From Galaxea fascicularis (lineage: Eukaryota > Cnidaria > Anthozoa > Scleractinia > Euphylliidae), in assembly GCA_948470475.1 (NCBI GenBank), contig OX419338.1, positions 12,448,247-12,512,246 of the forward strand: a DNA stretch of 64,000 nucleotides. The letters run 5' to 3'. A program made the translations under genes and the position numbers. Under the pieces are notes generated by a model. The model made no database searches. It saw only the letters and a list, made by a program, of their open reading frames with translations, and was not told where the DNA came from. Positions 46,801 to 57,190 of this stretch are shown one piece after another (the stretch's first letter is position 1; each line of letters begins with the position of its first letter).

Positions 46801-48314
46801 ACGCATATTCTGCGTATTCCGAGACTGGAATGGACGGAATGCTATTCCCGTTCATTCCATTCTCGAAAACGTCTAATCCAATTATTCATCTGTGGAATTA
46901 AAGACAAATGGCAAAAGTGGCGATGGTGCGCGCAGATATAAAAATAGGTCCGCAATGCGTACATGTATGGCTTACTAGACCACGTGACCAGCACTCAACT
47001 CTCGTGGACAAATAAATAAATCCGATCGTGCCATAATGTGGCTACACACTTTGTGTAAGCCACACAAAAACCGACTTGATCAATAGACTATCAATAGCAG
47101 AACAGCACATTGAGCACCGTAAGTCGCGTTCAGTCCTTTCCTCTTGCTTTCGTATTCTCATTTCGTTTGTCGTTTGCCTCGTTGTCTGCCAAATCTGTCT
47201 AGCTGCAAAACAGTGCACCCTTTGTAATCGTCTCGGCCACTTTGGCGGGCACAAAAGGCTCTTGCAAACAAAACAAAACAAAACAAAAATGGCGGAGTCG
47301 CAAAACAAGAAAAGCTCTCAGTAATTCGTACGTGCATTTGTGTAGATTCAGAAACGCTGAACTTATTAAGCTCTTAATTAATGTCCTCTAATTAATGACT
47401 ATTTATTTTTGCGTTTTTGTCATGCGTTATATTTGTGTGTTTTGTTTATATTCACGGTAATCTTGTACATAAACTATTAGTCGTCAGTAGTCTCCATTTG
47501 TTTTCAATTTGTACAAGATTAATGGACAAGAACGAAGACTATAACTTTGAAAATCTCTCAGGGGCAGCAGGATTCGTTGAGGTAATTGAAATCCTTTTCA
47601 TGATTCACCTTTTGTTACGTGTAGATCTACAGGGTCAAGTAGGCCTAAGAACTATTTTTAGGCCACGTAGTCACGTATACAAATTCGCGTTTAAAATTGT
47701 TTAGGAGTATACGTTTGATTGTTTTGTCTCCTTGGTGTAGTTTCACGAGTTAGCCACTGCAGTACAGCTTAAGCATAGTGGAAGTACCAACAAGAAACAT
47801 CTTTTAAGAAGATCAAGTGGGACGAGTTCAGGTATACAGTTTTATCAGCTCTTTCGCCAATCTACTTTTTTGCATTAGACCGAGTTCATGGGAGACAGAA
47901 ATGAAGAGAAAAAAAATGAAAATTTAAAAAAGTTAAACTCTTCGGCGAAAAACAAGAGCTAGACAGTCGCTCCTAGTCATTTGTTTTGCTTGTGCACGCG
48001 TGGACGCGTTCCACTCCATCAATAAATAACTGCCTGTTGATCAAAACATTTGCATGACCTCTTTGTTACGTAGGTTTATTACTGCCCCGTTTGGATGATC
48101 GAACAGGCTGGTTCGTTCGTTCACTGCATTCATCTGATCGTTCGTTTGTCTAGCCCGTTGCGGAGTCTTTAATAAGCAGTGATGTGTAAATCATATATGA
48201 ACTGCGGAAATGAAATCAACTGGTCCTCGCAGTCGTAAACGCAATATATGCAATTGCATAAAAAAGCCTGAATAAAATTCAAGACTTCAGTGTGCGAGGC
48301 ATCGTGGCAGAGCA

Positions 48315-48346
<32 letters not shown>

Positions 48347-50664
48347 ACCCGTTGTATTCCTGAATTTTTTTCAGGCTTCTTTTACGCAATTTCATAAATA
48401 ATCAGATTGCGTTTACAATTGCGAGGATCATTCTTCATTTGACATCCAACATTCCTTGTATAACAATGTTAGACGCGTGGCTAAACATCATTTAACATCA
48501 TGAAACGTCAGTCAAAATGTTTAATCGATGGCAAAAAAAACATGGGATGCTAAACCTTTCTTTGTTGACGCAACAAAATGTTGTAACGTCAAGTCGAGGT
48601 TTTAGACTGAGTTAGTTAGGGCCAGCGAAAAAAAAATGGGGCAAGGAAAGAAAAAAAAGAAAGGGGCGAAACACCTCACTCCCCTTTCACGTCCCCTCTT
48701 CCTGCGACCTTTCCTCCGCACCTCTAGCTCGCCCCAACTTTCTAAGGGCGTGGAAATGAGGATATCGTTCGTCAGTCTCCTTCGCAGCAGTTGTTTATGT
48801 CGTCACGCAACGCTCCTCCTGACATCATCTCCTCCCTCTCTCTGTGGGGAGGAGCGTTACGTGACGACACACAGAATGGCTGCGTAGGAGACTAATCGTT
48901 CGTTCGACTCTTCCAATGTTGAGTCGTTCGCTTGTTAATTTCTTTTGTTTGTATACCTGTCGTTTTAGATGTGAAGTCGCACATTGGGAGCCGCAAGAGT
49001 GCAGGCCGAAGATGTAAAATTCTGGAAACAGATAATGTACACAGAAGAGATTCCAACATGTCTACCTCTTCTAAAGAGGAGTAAGTGATTCACTTACATG
49101 CAAACTTACACTGTTAGAATTTTATTTACAAACGCAACATTTAAATTTTAGCGTATTTACACTGCTACAGGCAAATAGTTCCTTATGAATGCCAATTAAA
49201 TATAAAAGTCACACTGGGCATTGAGTTTGAGTGGGCTTTTTATTTGTTATAGATCCCTCTTTTTTGACAGGCGTGTGATTTTTTGGTTTGAAATAATAGT
49301 GTAGTACGGTAAATCATAAAAATTTTGTCTCACAATTTGGTCCTTGAGTTAGTCTGACTTCGTACCTATTTCACCTGTTAAAACCTTTTAAATTTTTTTC
49401 GCGTTCAACTGTGCTCAAGCGGTGCTGTCATGGAAAGTTAATGGGTTATCCTACGGGGTACACTTTGGAACTACTTGCACTCCCAGATAAAGGGAGTAGT
49501 TTCTAAAAAAACTGTGGTGCTGCGTCGGTGGGGGAGTTGTGAACAAAAAATTCGTTTTATTAACGGAGCTGATGATATAAATTGATCACGACGTTTCGAG
49601 CCTGGATTCGCTCTGACGAAGGGCTAACGCTCGAAACGTTAGCTTTTAGAATTCTTGTGCGGTGGTCAATAGGCCATTTCCGAGTTCATGTCTGCCTCCT
49701 CTTCAAAGCGAGTCTAAGTGCGAAGTTTTTGTTATGAAAATTAGTTTTCATTCATATGTAAAGTAGAACTAATTACCATCACAAAAACTTCGCACTTAGA
49801 CTCGCTTTGAAGAGGAGGCAGACATTAACTCGGAAATGGCCTATTTACATTATGGTTGTACACCCTCGACCAACAGAACTGATTGAGATATGTTGTTGAA
49901 TTTACTGTGAAATGGTAACTCTGCTGCATATGTTCCTTGTTTCTTTGTAGCTTAGTAGTCGAGCTTCCACCATTGACACTGGAGCAACTCTCGAGTGATT
50001 GCGTCGTGAAGGTAGGGCAAAATTTGGAAAGATTCCCGGCCGCACAGCCTTATACATTAATTATACATGCATCAATGTCATATTGACCCTGTTCCAAGAA
50101 CGAATGGAGTTTGAGTCACAAAGTGTATGCATTGCCAGATATCGGCGATTAAATTCGCCTCTTTTCTAGACTGCCTGTTTCTACAAGTTCATACGCTCGT
50201 CTCTACGACTCGCCAGTAAAGTTAACCAATTAGGTTGAGCGATTTATCACGTGACTTTTCCAAAAATGCCCTCGATGGAGCCTGGGAACAAAACTGGGGT
50301 GGAAAATCGCCGCGACCGCGTTCCTGGTGTGCCCGCATCAATCGACGGCGAACTTCGCTCGCGATTTTCGCTGGCGATCAAACTCGCACTTGAAACACGT
50401 TTTGTTTTTTTCGCTGTAACACGCGTACTCGGAAAAAATCCGAATTCTACAACCTGAGGTCGAACCTATGGCCTTCTGGGTATTCAGTATGATGTCAAAT
50501 TTATGCCACCCGCTCCCGCAATTTAAGACCAGTTTTATAAGGGCGCCTCCGCCCAATCTAATTGCAAGTCATTTGTTTTTGTTTCATAGGAAGCGAAATG
50601 TCTTAGTGCATTTTGGGTGAACCCTGTGGCAAAACACGACTGGAACACCGGGGAAGTTTCATAG
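40887..50664 (+). CDS. Unrecognised coiled-coil protein, 533 aa, 15 exons
   Basis: Exons: 40887-40930, 41155-41290, 41469-41633, 42296-42454, 43030-43125, 43264-43381, 43501-43694, 44082-44192, 45698-45763, 46299-46408, 47518-47581, 47741-47831, 48969-49080, 49951-50011, 50590-50664. The sum is 1602 bp; all junctions are GT/AG and in phase. The start MGDHKDKTLTR was chosen because it splices in frame to exon 2. Residues about 90-185 are strongly charged and heptad-like (YKKALQEKVEHQRKIIQERQ), so a coiled coil. A globular-looking part follows (SDSQFRDGLQTGYYK, LNRSYEAEEFWDFI), then a basic, serine-rich region and short conserved-looking islands (EFPPLAAYRLEFGE, ELPPLTLEQLSSDCVVK). No signal peptide, membrane segment or enzyme motif. 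I cannot name the family. An AATAAA near 51022 is a possible poly(A) signal. Confidence 0.85.
44321..44912. mobile_element. MITE, about 590 bp, with repeated GCAAGCGCAAG motifs
   Basis: AAGTCTGGTTCACTAGCGACG at the left (first 20 bases plus one) and inverse CGTCGCTAGTGAAAACCAAGC at the right. GCTTGCG/CGCAAGC occurs many times inside both halves. In intron 8 of the coiled-coil gene. Confidence 0.85.
45247..45362 (+). mobile_element. tRNA-derived SINE remnant
   Basis: TCCTGTGGCTCAGTGGTAGA then GGTTCGGCTCCTG, followed by GATTTCTCTTTTGTTCAGC, similar to the body of the SINE dimer at 24764-25267. Intron 8 of the coiled-coil gene. Confidence 0.6.
46630..46880. repeat. Probable decayed MITE
   Basis: GAGAATATGCAGAGTAATG ... 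TTTTGGCGGAGGTGACG has weak inverted counterparts near 46775-46830 (GCCAAAACTTTTCC, CATATTCTGCG). Intron 10 of the coiled-coil gene. Confidence 0.4.
48224..48427. mobile_element. Inverted-repeat element with a tRNA-like core
   Basis: Outer arms of about 60 bp: TCCTCGCAGTCGTAAACGCA and GCATAAAAAAGCCTGAA, inverted at 48360-48427. The centre, 48288-48358, is tRNA-like: GCATCGTGGCAGAGCATCGC then GGGTTCAAAACCC. Intron 12 of the coiled-coil gene. Confidence 0.75.
48773..48890. mobile_element. MITE hairpin of the GTCGTCACG family
   Basis: AGTCTCCTTCGCAGC, GTCGTCACGCAACGCTCCTC and their inverses meet around a CT-rich centre. The same family is at 62975-63081. Intron 12 of the coiled-coil gene. Confidence 0.85.
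49555..49650 (+). repeat. Penelope/hammerhead-like sequence (tentative)
   Basis: GCTCTGACGAAGGGCTAACG then CTCGAAACGTTAGC. CTGACGA and GAAAC are in hammerhead order, GGGC/GCTC can form stem II and GCT/AGC a short stem I. Upstream, ACGTTTCGAGC is the inverse of GCTCGAAACGT. No retroelement coding sequence nearby. Intron 13 of the coiled-coil gene. Confidence 0.4.
49671..49842. mobile_element. Long-armed hairpin MITE, 172 bp
   Basis: AGGCCATTTCCGAGTTCATG, TCTGCCTCCTCTTCAAAGCG and AGTCTAAGTGCGAAGTTTTT are mirrored with one or two changes; arms about 65 bp. It ends 109 bp from exon 14 of the coiled-coil gene. Confidence 0.9.
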
Positions 50665-51487
50665 TTGGGACAGCAACCAAGACCCAAACACAGTGAATAC
50701 TACGCTGAATATCGTATTGACCAGTCTTTCTTTCGTTTCCCTATCCCGCTCGTACTGTACACGTACCATTTCCTCTCGATCTTTTGAGCTAACACTCATT
50801 CAATACGCATGAAAAACAACTTCTCAGTTCGCTGATTAGCGCGTCCTCATGTTCCATAGTGTCTGAAAAAAATTGTCATTACATTAATCTGTTATCGTGA
50901 TGAGGTCGAAGCTTAAGGTTGTTCGAAATAGTTTTCATTTTCCCGAGACAAGTTCTACAAATTCTTTTCTAAATTACTGTAGTATGTTTGGTTCATCGTA
51001 CCACTACGAAATTTGGCACAAAAATAAAAGAAACAGAGATTCATCACATGACACTGTTACCGAAAAAAATGAAAAAAAAAAAAAAAATACCGAGCGAAAG
51101 CGGAAGTATAAGCGACTAAAGTTACGAAACTTCAAAACTTTCGAGTCGACAAGATTAGCATTTGAGCATGCGCGACAGACGCGTGCTCTTAGTTTTTGTA
51201 GATATGGCGTGTGTTGTTTACGCGCGCGCGCTCCACTAAAGACCTTTTCGAGCCTCCTTAAACTGTTAGTAATGTTTCATTTGCTCTGCCACGTTGCTCA
51301 ACTCGAGGTAGAAAGATATGCCCACAACAAACAGTGTACGCCCATAAAAACGCCCCATAAACAGTGTACGCCCATGATAAACAGTTCACTATAAAGATGC
51401 AGGAGTGGCGTCATAGGTCAAAGCAAATAAAAAGAATTATTACGAACAATAGTGCGATGAACAGTGTGATCGCGTAGAGCTGTTAAT
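50665..51487. other. Downstream flank of the coiled-coil gene
   Basis: No gene seen. The 165-codon frame at 50897-51394 is lysine/arginine-rich because of A-runs and shows no domain. AATAAA at about 51022 may belong to the coiled-coil gene. Confidence 0.5.
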
Positions 51488-52849
51488 AATTAAGGAGTTT
51501 AAGAAACGAGGACGGCGACGGCAACGAGAACGCCACAAAACAATGGGATTAATGAGCCAAAACAATACTCTGCACGTGCGTTTTACATTTTGGTACATTT
51601 CTTTGCCGTCCTCTGCAAAACAACAAAATGACCAAATTTAAGGTTTTCTCGAGAACGTGAAGGTATGACGACAAAATCTTCTTTCTTTTTCCTTACTTTG
51701 ACGTCGTTCATAGTAACTTAGCTCCTGGAGAGTTCGCCAGCATTTTCCAAGTTAAACAAATTGGAATGATTGCAAAAGAGTTACAAAAACTAGAAGTTAT
51801 ATTTTTACAGCGGTGATTATATTGGCGTGAACACCTAGAATATGTCTGGAATGTTTATTGTGCTGTAACCAATCACAGGCGAGATCTTCATACCACAGAA
51901 ACCACAGGCAAAGAACGGTTTCCCATCGGTCACGGAACAAATTATTTTTGTTTTGTTTAATGATACAAGTTGTCTTATTAGGAATTTAAAACACCGCTGT
52001 TCCCCAAGATAAGTGCTGAGGACCACATCTAGAACATCATTCGATTTTAGAAAGAAAAATTTTAGAAACCAAGCGACGCGAGGACGACCAGCTTCCCATG
52101 TAATGACGTATTACATGAAGACAAAAAGTGAACAATGGTGATGTTTTTGTTTCTGATAGCATAATCCTTGTTAATATTTTGTAGAACAAGGGGATTGGAT
52201 TTATGTGGGTTAACGATTGAGCCTTCGAACTACTGTGCCGGTAAAAGTTCCTTGATCGCAAGATCGCAAACTGGAAAGACCGCCAACCAAATTCAACATC
52301 TACGGATCGACACATCGCGCAAAGTAAACAGGCCAATTTTCAGTATTCCTTCCAAATATAGTTTAGCTTTTTCTCTGAAGGCATTTATGCATTTGATATC
52401 TAGGGGATTACATGCTATTGGAAGCTAGTTATGTGGGAATGTAGCCAAGAAGATTTCGTAACTACCGATTTCGATCGTTACCAAAAGTTTGAAAATTCGC
52501 GCGCCAAACTGTCGCGTGCATCAGCCCGGCACATCGGCTTTGTAATTTATTTTAAAATAGCTCAAACCTGTATTCTTCGCTAGTATAGCACATACTGTAA
52601 ACAAATAGGAAGGAAAAGCAATTGCTTACTTGTAAAAAGACTGAATGTTGAAACAAAACGAAAATAATTTGTTCTGTGACAGATAGGAAACCCGTTCGTT
52701 GCCTGTGGTTTCTGTGGTGTGAGGATCTCGCCTGTGATTGGTTAAAACAAACATTCCAGACATATTTTAGGTGTTCACGCCAATATGATCACCGCTGTAA
52801 ATGACGTTCTTGTTGCCGTTGCCGTCCTCGTTTCTTAAACTGCCTAATA
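51488..52849. mobile_element. Inverted-repeat element, 1.36 kb
   Basis: Ends AGTTTAAGAAACGAGGACGG and inverse CCGTCCTCGTTTCTTAAACT. A second pair of arms (ACAGCGGTGATTATATTGGC ... CACAGAAACCACAGG, 51811-51965) is mirrored at 52665-52800. The left arm holds about 260 bp that the right lacks. Within is only unrecognised sequence (the frame at 52168-52428 has no features). Confidence 0.8.
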
Positions 52850-53502
52850 GGGAGCTTTCGATCTAGGACGCGACGACTTTGCGACGCGGCCGGAAGTAAT
52901 TTTGCACAGAAAAAGCTACCTGCGCATGCCCAACCCTACAAAGTTCACGCGTCGTGAGGCGCAGAAAACGCGAGCCGGAAAGATTTGGCGTTGCGTAGAA
53001 AACTTGAGTATTCATTGCTCTTGTTTTGAGCAAAACGGTTAAGTATCTGCTACAAAAAAGATAGAGAAACTTTTTTTATACACGGTAACAATTTTGAAGC
53101 TGTAAGCTTGTCGGGCCGTGTGGGAGAAATGTTGGTTTTTGGAAAGAGGAGAAAACCGGAGTACCCAGAAGACGACCGACAAACTAAGTCCACACGAGAC
53201 ACGGGATCGGAGAATCGAACCCGGGCTACATCCCTGCGGTCCCCATAGACAAGATGATTTATCTAACTCAGCTCAGTTTTACATGACTTAAGTTTACGTC
53301 GTGGTACTGTCGAATTTAATTCGATCAATTGAGTTCGACACGGCAGTAGCACGACGTTTGAAACCACCCTAATGCGTCGGATGGAGCTCGCGTCGCAAAA
53401 CTAAAACTAATCTTTCGCTTGCTTAAACGCCGTTCTCGTTCCAGATTTTTACTCGGTCATCGTGTTCTAAAAGCCGTCGCGTCCTCGATCTAAAGCTCCC
53501 AC
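52850..53502. mobile_element. Inverted-repeat element, about 650 bp, carrying a SINE
   Basis: GGGAGCTTTCGATCTAGGAC at the left; inverse GTCCTCGATCTAAAGCTCCC at the right. It begins directly where the 1.36-kb element ends. The SINE at 53105-53262 lies inside. Confidence 0.85.
53105..53262 (-). mobile_element. Old copy of the 20852 SINE family
   Basis: On the minus strand: CCCGGGTTCGATTCTCCGAT (B box), GTACTCCGGTTTTCTCCTC and AAAAACCAACATTT, in the same order as at 20852-21042. The A-box half is decayed. Confidence 0.75.
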
Positions 53503-53834
53503 AGTGGGAGTTCCGGTGGGAACGTAATTCATGCTGTGTGTGGTGCGAGGGTGTGTTGAGAGTGAGAAGTCAATAGCAAACGTTAGGACTTTGAGTTTGA
53601 TCAAGAGAGGTTTGGACGATTTCGTAACATTTGGTAGCAGAGCGAGGTTCATCCAGAAAAGTAAAGTCAAGTGATCGGATCGAACTTCGCCGATGGAGTG
53701 TTTCTGTGTGCCGGTGATTCAAATTTCGGATTTTGTTACGTGTTGTGATGGTTTGAACGGCTCTCGGAACCTTCGCGTTTTCGCTAAATGAAAACGAGAC
53801 TTTAACCAAAGGAAAGAAGATTAGAAGCAGTAAG

Positions 53835-55020
53835 TATGGAAGAAAATCAACAAGCTGCGGGAGATCAAGCGCCCTTCTCTTCGAACTCGCAGAATTATTT
53901 GGCGGGAGATTACAAGATCCCTTTCGTTAAGAGCGGATTCAAGGAGTGTTGAATGTGGTCGACAAATTTGCAATTTGCAAGCTGTTATTTCCAGTTAAGG
54001 GAAGAGGTTGAGTAGGATAGAAAAAAAATTGAAATTAAACTCCGAGGGGTAGACGCACGCCTTCAATTCATGGACGAGCAAGCATCAAGTTGGGATCCTA
54101 CCCTGGGCTACTTATTGCAGTCGACTTCTGAAAAGCTGCGGGAGATGTCTGGCCGTGTGGAACATTTGAAAAAAGAATTTCGCTACTGGAATGTTAGGTG
54201 GGTTCACACTAGACATTTCAAGTGCACTTGAGATGAAGTGCACTGATCGTACTTAGTCGCCACGGAACCATCAAGAGGGGGGAGGAACAGGAGAGTAAAT
54301 CTCCCTTCTCCCTACTTTCTGAGCCAATTTCTCCCTCCTCCCTACTCATCCAGGTCCATCCAGTTCAATTCTCCCTACTCCCAACTTTTCTTTTTCTCCC
54401 TCCTCCCTACTTTTTCCCCCTTCCCAACTTTTTTGGGGCCATTTCTCCCTCCTCCCTATTCTGTTCCTCCCCCCTCCATCAAAACATCAAAGTACTGAAG
54501 TGCACTCTCAAGTAAGGTCGAAGCCTTCCTTTAAAGTGCACTTGAGGGTCTAGTGTGAACCACCTATTGACTTAAACGCCGGAAACGCGGTCGTCCAAAT
54601 GAGTGGGGTTTCTATGCATCGTACTGTGAAGGGAGAAGGTAATACTGGGTGTCCTGTGCAGGAACCAGATATTTCCTGCAAGATGTCGAAACCGATTCAG
54701 AAACCCCCGACGTTCGCCGCTGTACGCCCTGGGAGGCCTTTAGTGCTCAATTCGAAATTGTTTCCCAGATTAATGGTTGGACAAAGGAGGAAAAGGCTTC
54801 ATTTCTCGCCACAAGCCTGAAGGGACCAGCCATGTTGGATTTGAGTAACTTGTCAAGCGAAGGTCGAAGAGATTTCGATGTCCTGGTGAAGTCATTACTC
54901 AGTCGTTTTGGGGCTTCCCATCAATCGCAGTTAGCACGTGCAAAATTTAAACTTGTGCATCATTTAATCGCGTATCATCATTTCGCGCAAAATTTAAACT
55001 CGCCCATCAATCGGAGTTAG
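53835..55020 (+). pseudogene. gag region of the retrotransposon, interrupted
   Basis: Starts MEENQQAAGDQAPFSSNSQ and stops at 53952. The capsid-like stretch reads PWEAFSAQFEIVSQINGW then EKASFLATSLKGPAMLDL and FDVLVKSLLSRFG (54720-54930), characteristic of Gypsy gag. It is split by a MITE at 54195-54566, and an internal duplication of the CAAAATTTAAACT segment occurs near 54950-55040. Confidence 0.75.
54195..54566. mobile_element. MITE inside gag
   Basis: TAGGTGGGTTCACACTAGAC at the left and inverse GTCTAGTGTGAACCACCTA at the right. The interior is a CTCCCTCCTCCCTACT-type low-complexity run (54290-54480). The surrounding gag frames lie on both sides, so it arrived after the retrotransposon. 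Confidence 0.85.
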
Positions 55021-55397
55021 CACGCCCAAAATTCAAACTTGCGTGAAGCATCGTGGATAATCTCTGCCCGAGCAGGCGGGAGATTTGTAGAGACTGGTAA
55101 AGCTGGCATACCCAACTGCTAAGACTAGTCTACAGGACATCCTGGCTAAGGATCGGTTCGTGGACGCGTTGTCTGATGATGAAATCTGTTTTCATGTCCG
55201 GCAACTCAGCATCTACAGGGAGGTCTTGAGATGGTACTGGAGCTTGAGTCGTATCAGCTTTCAAACCGTTGGGGCCGAGTGCATGCCAGGGGTATGGCTC
55301 GCCAAGTATATTCCGATTGTCAGACGTACCGAGAGAACTCTGAGGGGGAGGTTCGGCAATTAATTCTCCACCTGAATCAAGCACTTTCAGGCTGGAG

Positions 55398-55724
55398 ATG
55401 CTAATTGGTAGGGCGTTAGATAAGGTTATTAGGCAGAAGGAGCTACGGAGAGGGGCCGGTCGCCAGCCTATGCGATGTTTCCATTGCAACGAACTTGGCC
55501 ACTTTAAGTCGGAATGCCTGCACTTATTTCATAGTTTCCAAGGAAGGAGACCTACTGCAGTTGCTGACGGTGGAGCTAATCGAGGAGCAACGATCCCTGG
55601 CTACGCGCATATAGCCCAACAGGCCATCGACCGGGTCGTGGAATTTGCCAGGGTCGAAGCCTGGTTATTGAGGATGAAGAGGCCCTGGGCCAGTTTGATG
55701 AAATTGCCAAGTGTGGGGTGGTGA
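55398..55724 (+). pseudogene. gag zinc-knuckle segment
   Basis: CFHCNELGHFKSEC at 55476-55517 is a CX2CX4HX4C nucleic-acid-binding knuckle. It belongs to the same element but in a different frame from the capsid part. Confidence 0.8.
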
Positions 55725-55742
55725 AGGACTTGTTGTGCCTGG

Positions 55743-56211
55743 GTTCGTGCAGGGGATCGCGGGCGAGTGGTTCATCAATACGGGAACCGACGTGTCCATC
55801 CTGAATCCAGAGATGCTGGAGGTAATATCGAAAGCCGGTAGTGTTTAACAGTTGGCTACCAATGACAAGCTTCGTGTTCTGGATGGTGGGACTGTTGCTG
55901 TGGAGTGCAAGGTTACATTGAATCTGACGGTCGGGGAGAAAAGGGTGGAACACTGAGCAGTTCTGGGTCGCTCCAGTGGTCACTCAGTGTTTGCAAGGCG
56001 GAGACTTCCGAAGGGATCAAGGTTGTCTGATCGACTACAAGCGATGGTTTTAGCCTTGTACGGTTCGGAAGTCCCTGTCCAATTGGCAGACGGCTCTAGT
56101 TCTCCTCAGGTACTTCGTGTTGTCCTCGATACGTCTATAAAGCTGAAGCCTTTCATAGAGGCCGTTGTTAGGGTAAAGTTATTGGAGCTAATGGTCAAAC
56201 AGTTTGCGTAA
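55743..56211 (+). pseudogene. Retropepsin-like segment
   Basis: FVQGIAGEWFINTGTDVSIL aligns with the retropepsin core, where DTG is expected; here it reads NTG, so the catalytic aspartate is gone. Two further stop/frame breaks follow (after AGSV and before RRLPKGSRL). Confidence 0.65.
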
Positions 56212-56407
56212 TGTTGGCCCAGTTGAACAGGTAGGTGAAAATGGCGGCATCCTGGTAGGCAGATCTTTGGTGGATCTGAAAGGAGATTACGTTTCAGTTT
56301 GGATGGCTAACATTTCCGGTGGAAGACAGAAATTGCGAAGAATCACAACGATTGCTCTTTGGGAACCATGTGCAGGAGTTTCGACTGTGTTACTTTGACC
56401 ACGAGCT

Positions 56408-56715
56408 GATTCTGAAGAGTCGGTGATCCAGAACGAACCTGTTGGGGATCTCCCAGAGAGACTGTTGGACATGTATACCAGGAGTTCGGCAAACCTGAGT
56501 GAGCAGCAGAGCAAGGTCGTCAAGCAGCTCTTACTATTAGAGCAGGACTTGTTTTTTAAGGGCCTGGACAACTTGGGCTCTACAAATGCAGTGAGAAACC
56601 AGATAGAAACTGTGAATACAGCACCCATCAAACAGCAACCACGTCGAAAAAGGTATGATTGAATCCTTCAAGAGTCCCTGGTGTTCACCAATCGTCCTTA
56701 TCGGAAAGTTTGTAA
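56408..56715 (+). pseudogene. Start of the reverse transcriptase, truncated
   Basis: LPERLLDMYTRSSANLSEQQ, GLDNLGSTNAVRNQIETVNT and then, after a frame change, SPWCSPIVLI match the well-known run-in of Gypsy reverse transcriptases. The polymerase core does not follow. Confidence 0.7.
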
Positions 56716-57190
56716 GGCGAGCCGGAGAGCCCCCCTGGGTGCATTTCTTCAACGGACTATTTCAAGAACCCATACCCAATCGGCGATCAGTATATTTCGT
56801 ACTCTTTTCGTGACGCCTTATATGGACAGAAACTTGTTACAAGTAAATTTCCTGTCGGCCTTATTTTCAATCTCTCCTGTTCTCATACGTTGTCTTACCA
56901 GGAAAATTTTGAGGGAAAGAGGCCCACAAAAGCCAGAAGCCTACAAATTTAACCTGTAGTCAACCAAAACCGTGCTTGCAAGGAATTCAAGAAAGGATCG
57001 CAGGTATCGTAAACTTAACGTGAGGACGTCTTGCATGTACGCGTGTAATTTAAGTCGGTTATATATCTTGGTTGTTTTATGTGAACTGTTTTTCTGGTTT
57101 ACTTATACGAGCAGTCGGCCACTACTGGAACTTTTGCAACTGGCTACTTCGATGTCCACACCCAAACTAAAGTTGAAGTATGATTGTTGA

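Larger units (their letters stand above)
53503..57190 (+). mobile_element. Decayed Gypsy-like LTR retrotransposon
   Basis: An LTR remnant (53503-53628) seems to end before TTTGGTAGCAGAGC, a motif often seen at the primer-binding side of Gypsy-type elements. Gag pieces, a CCHC knuckle, a retropepsin-like part and the first residues of a reverse transcriptase follow in order, with stops and frameshifts. Reverse transcriptase core, RNase H and integrase are missing. No 3' LTR was recognised; 56720-57190 is unassigned and the right limit is uncertain. Confidence 0.7.

Noticed and set aside
50897..51394. 165-codon frame as a gene
   Set aside because: A-rich sequence gives a lysine run; no domain, no splice structure, no neighbour support.
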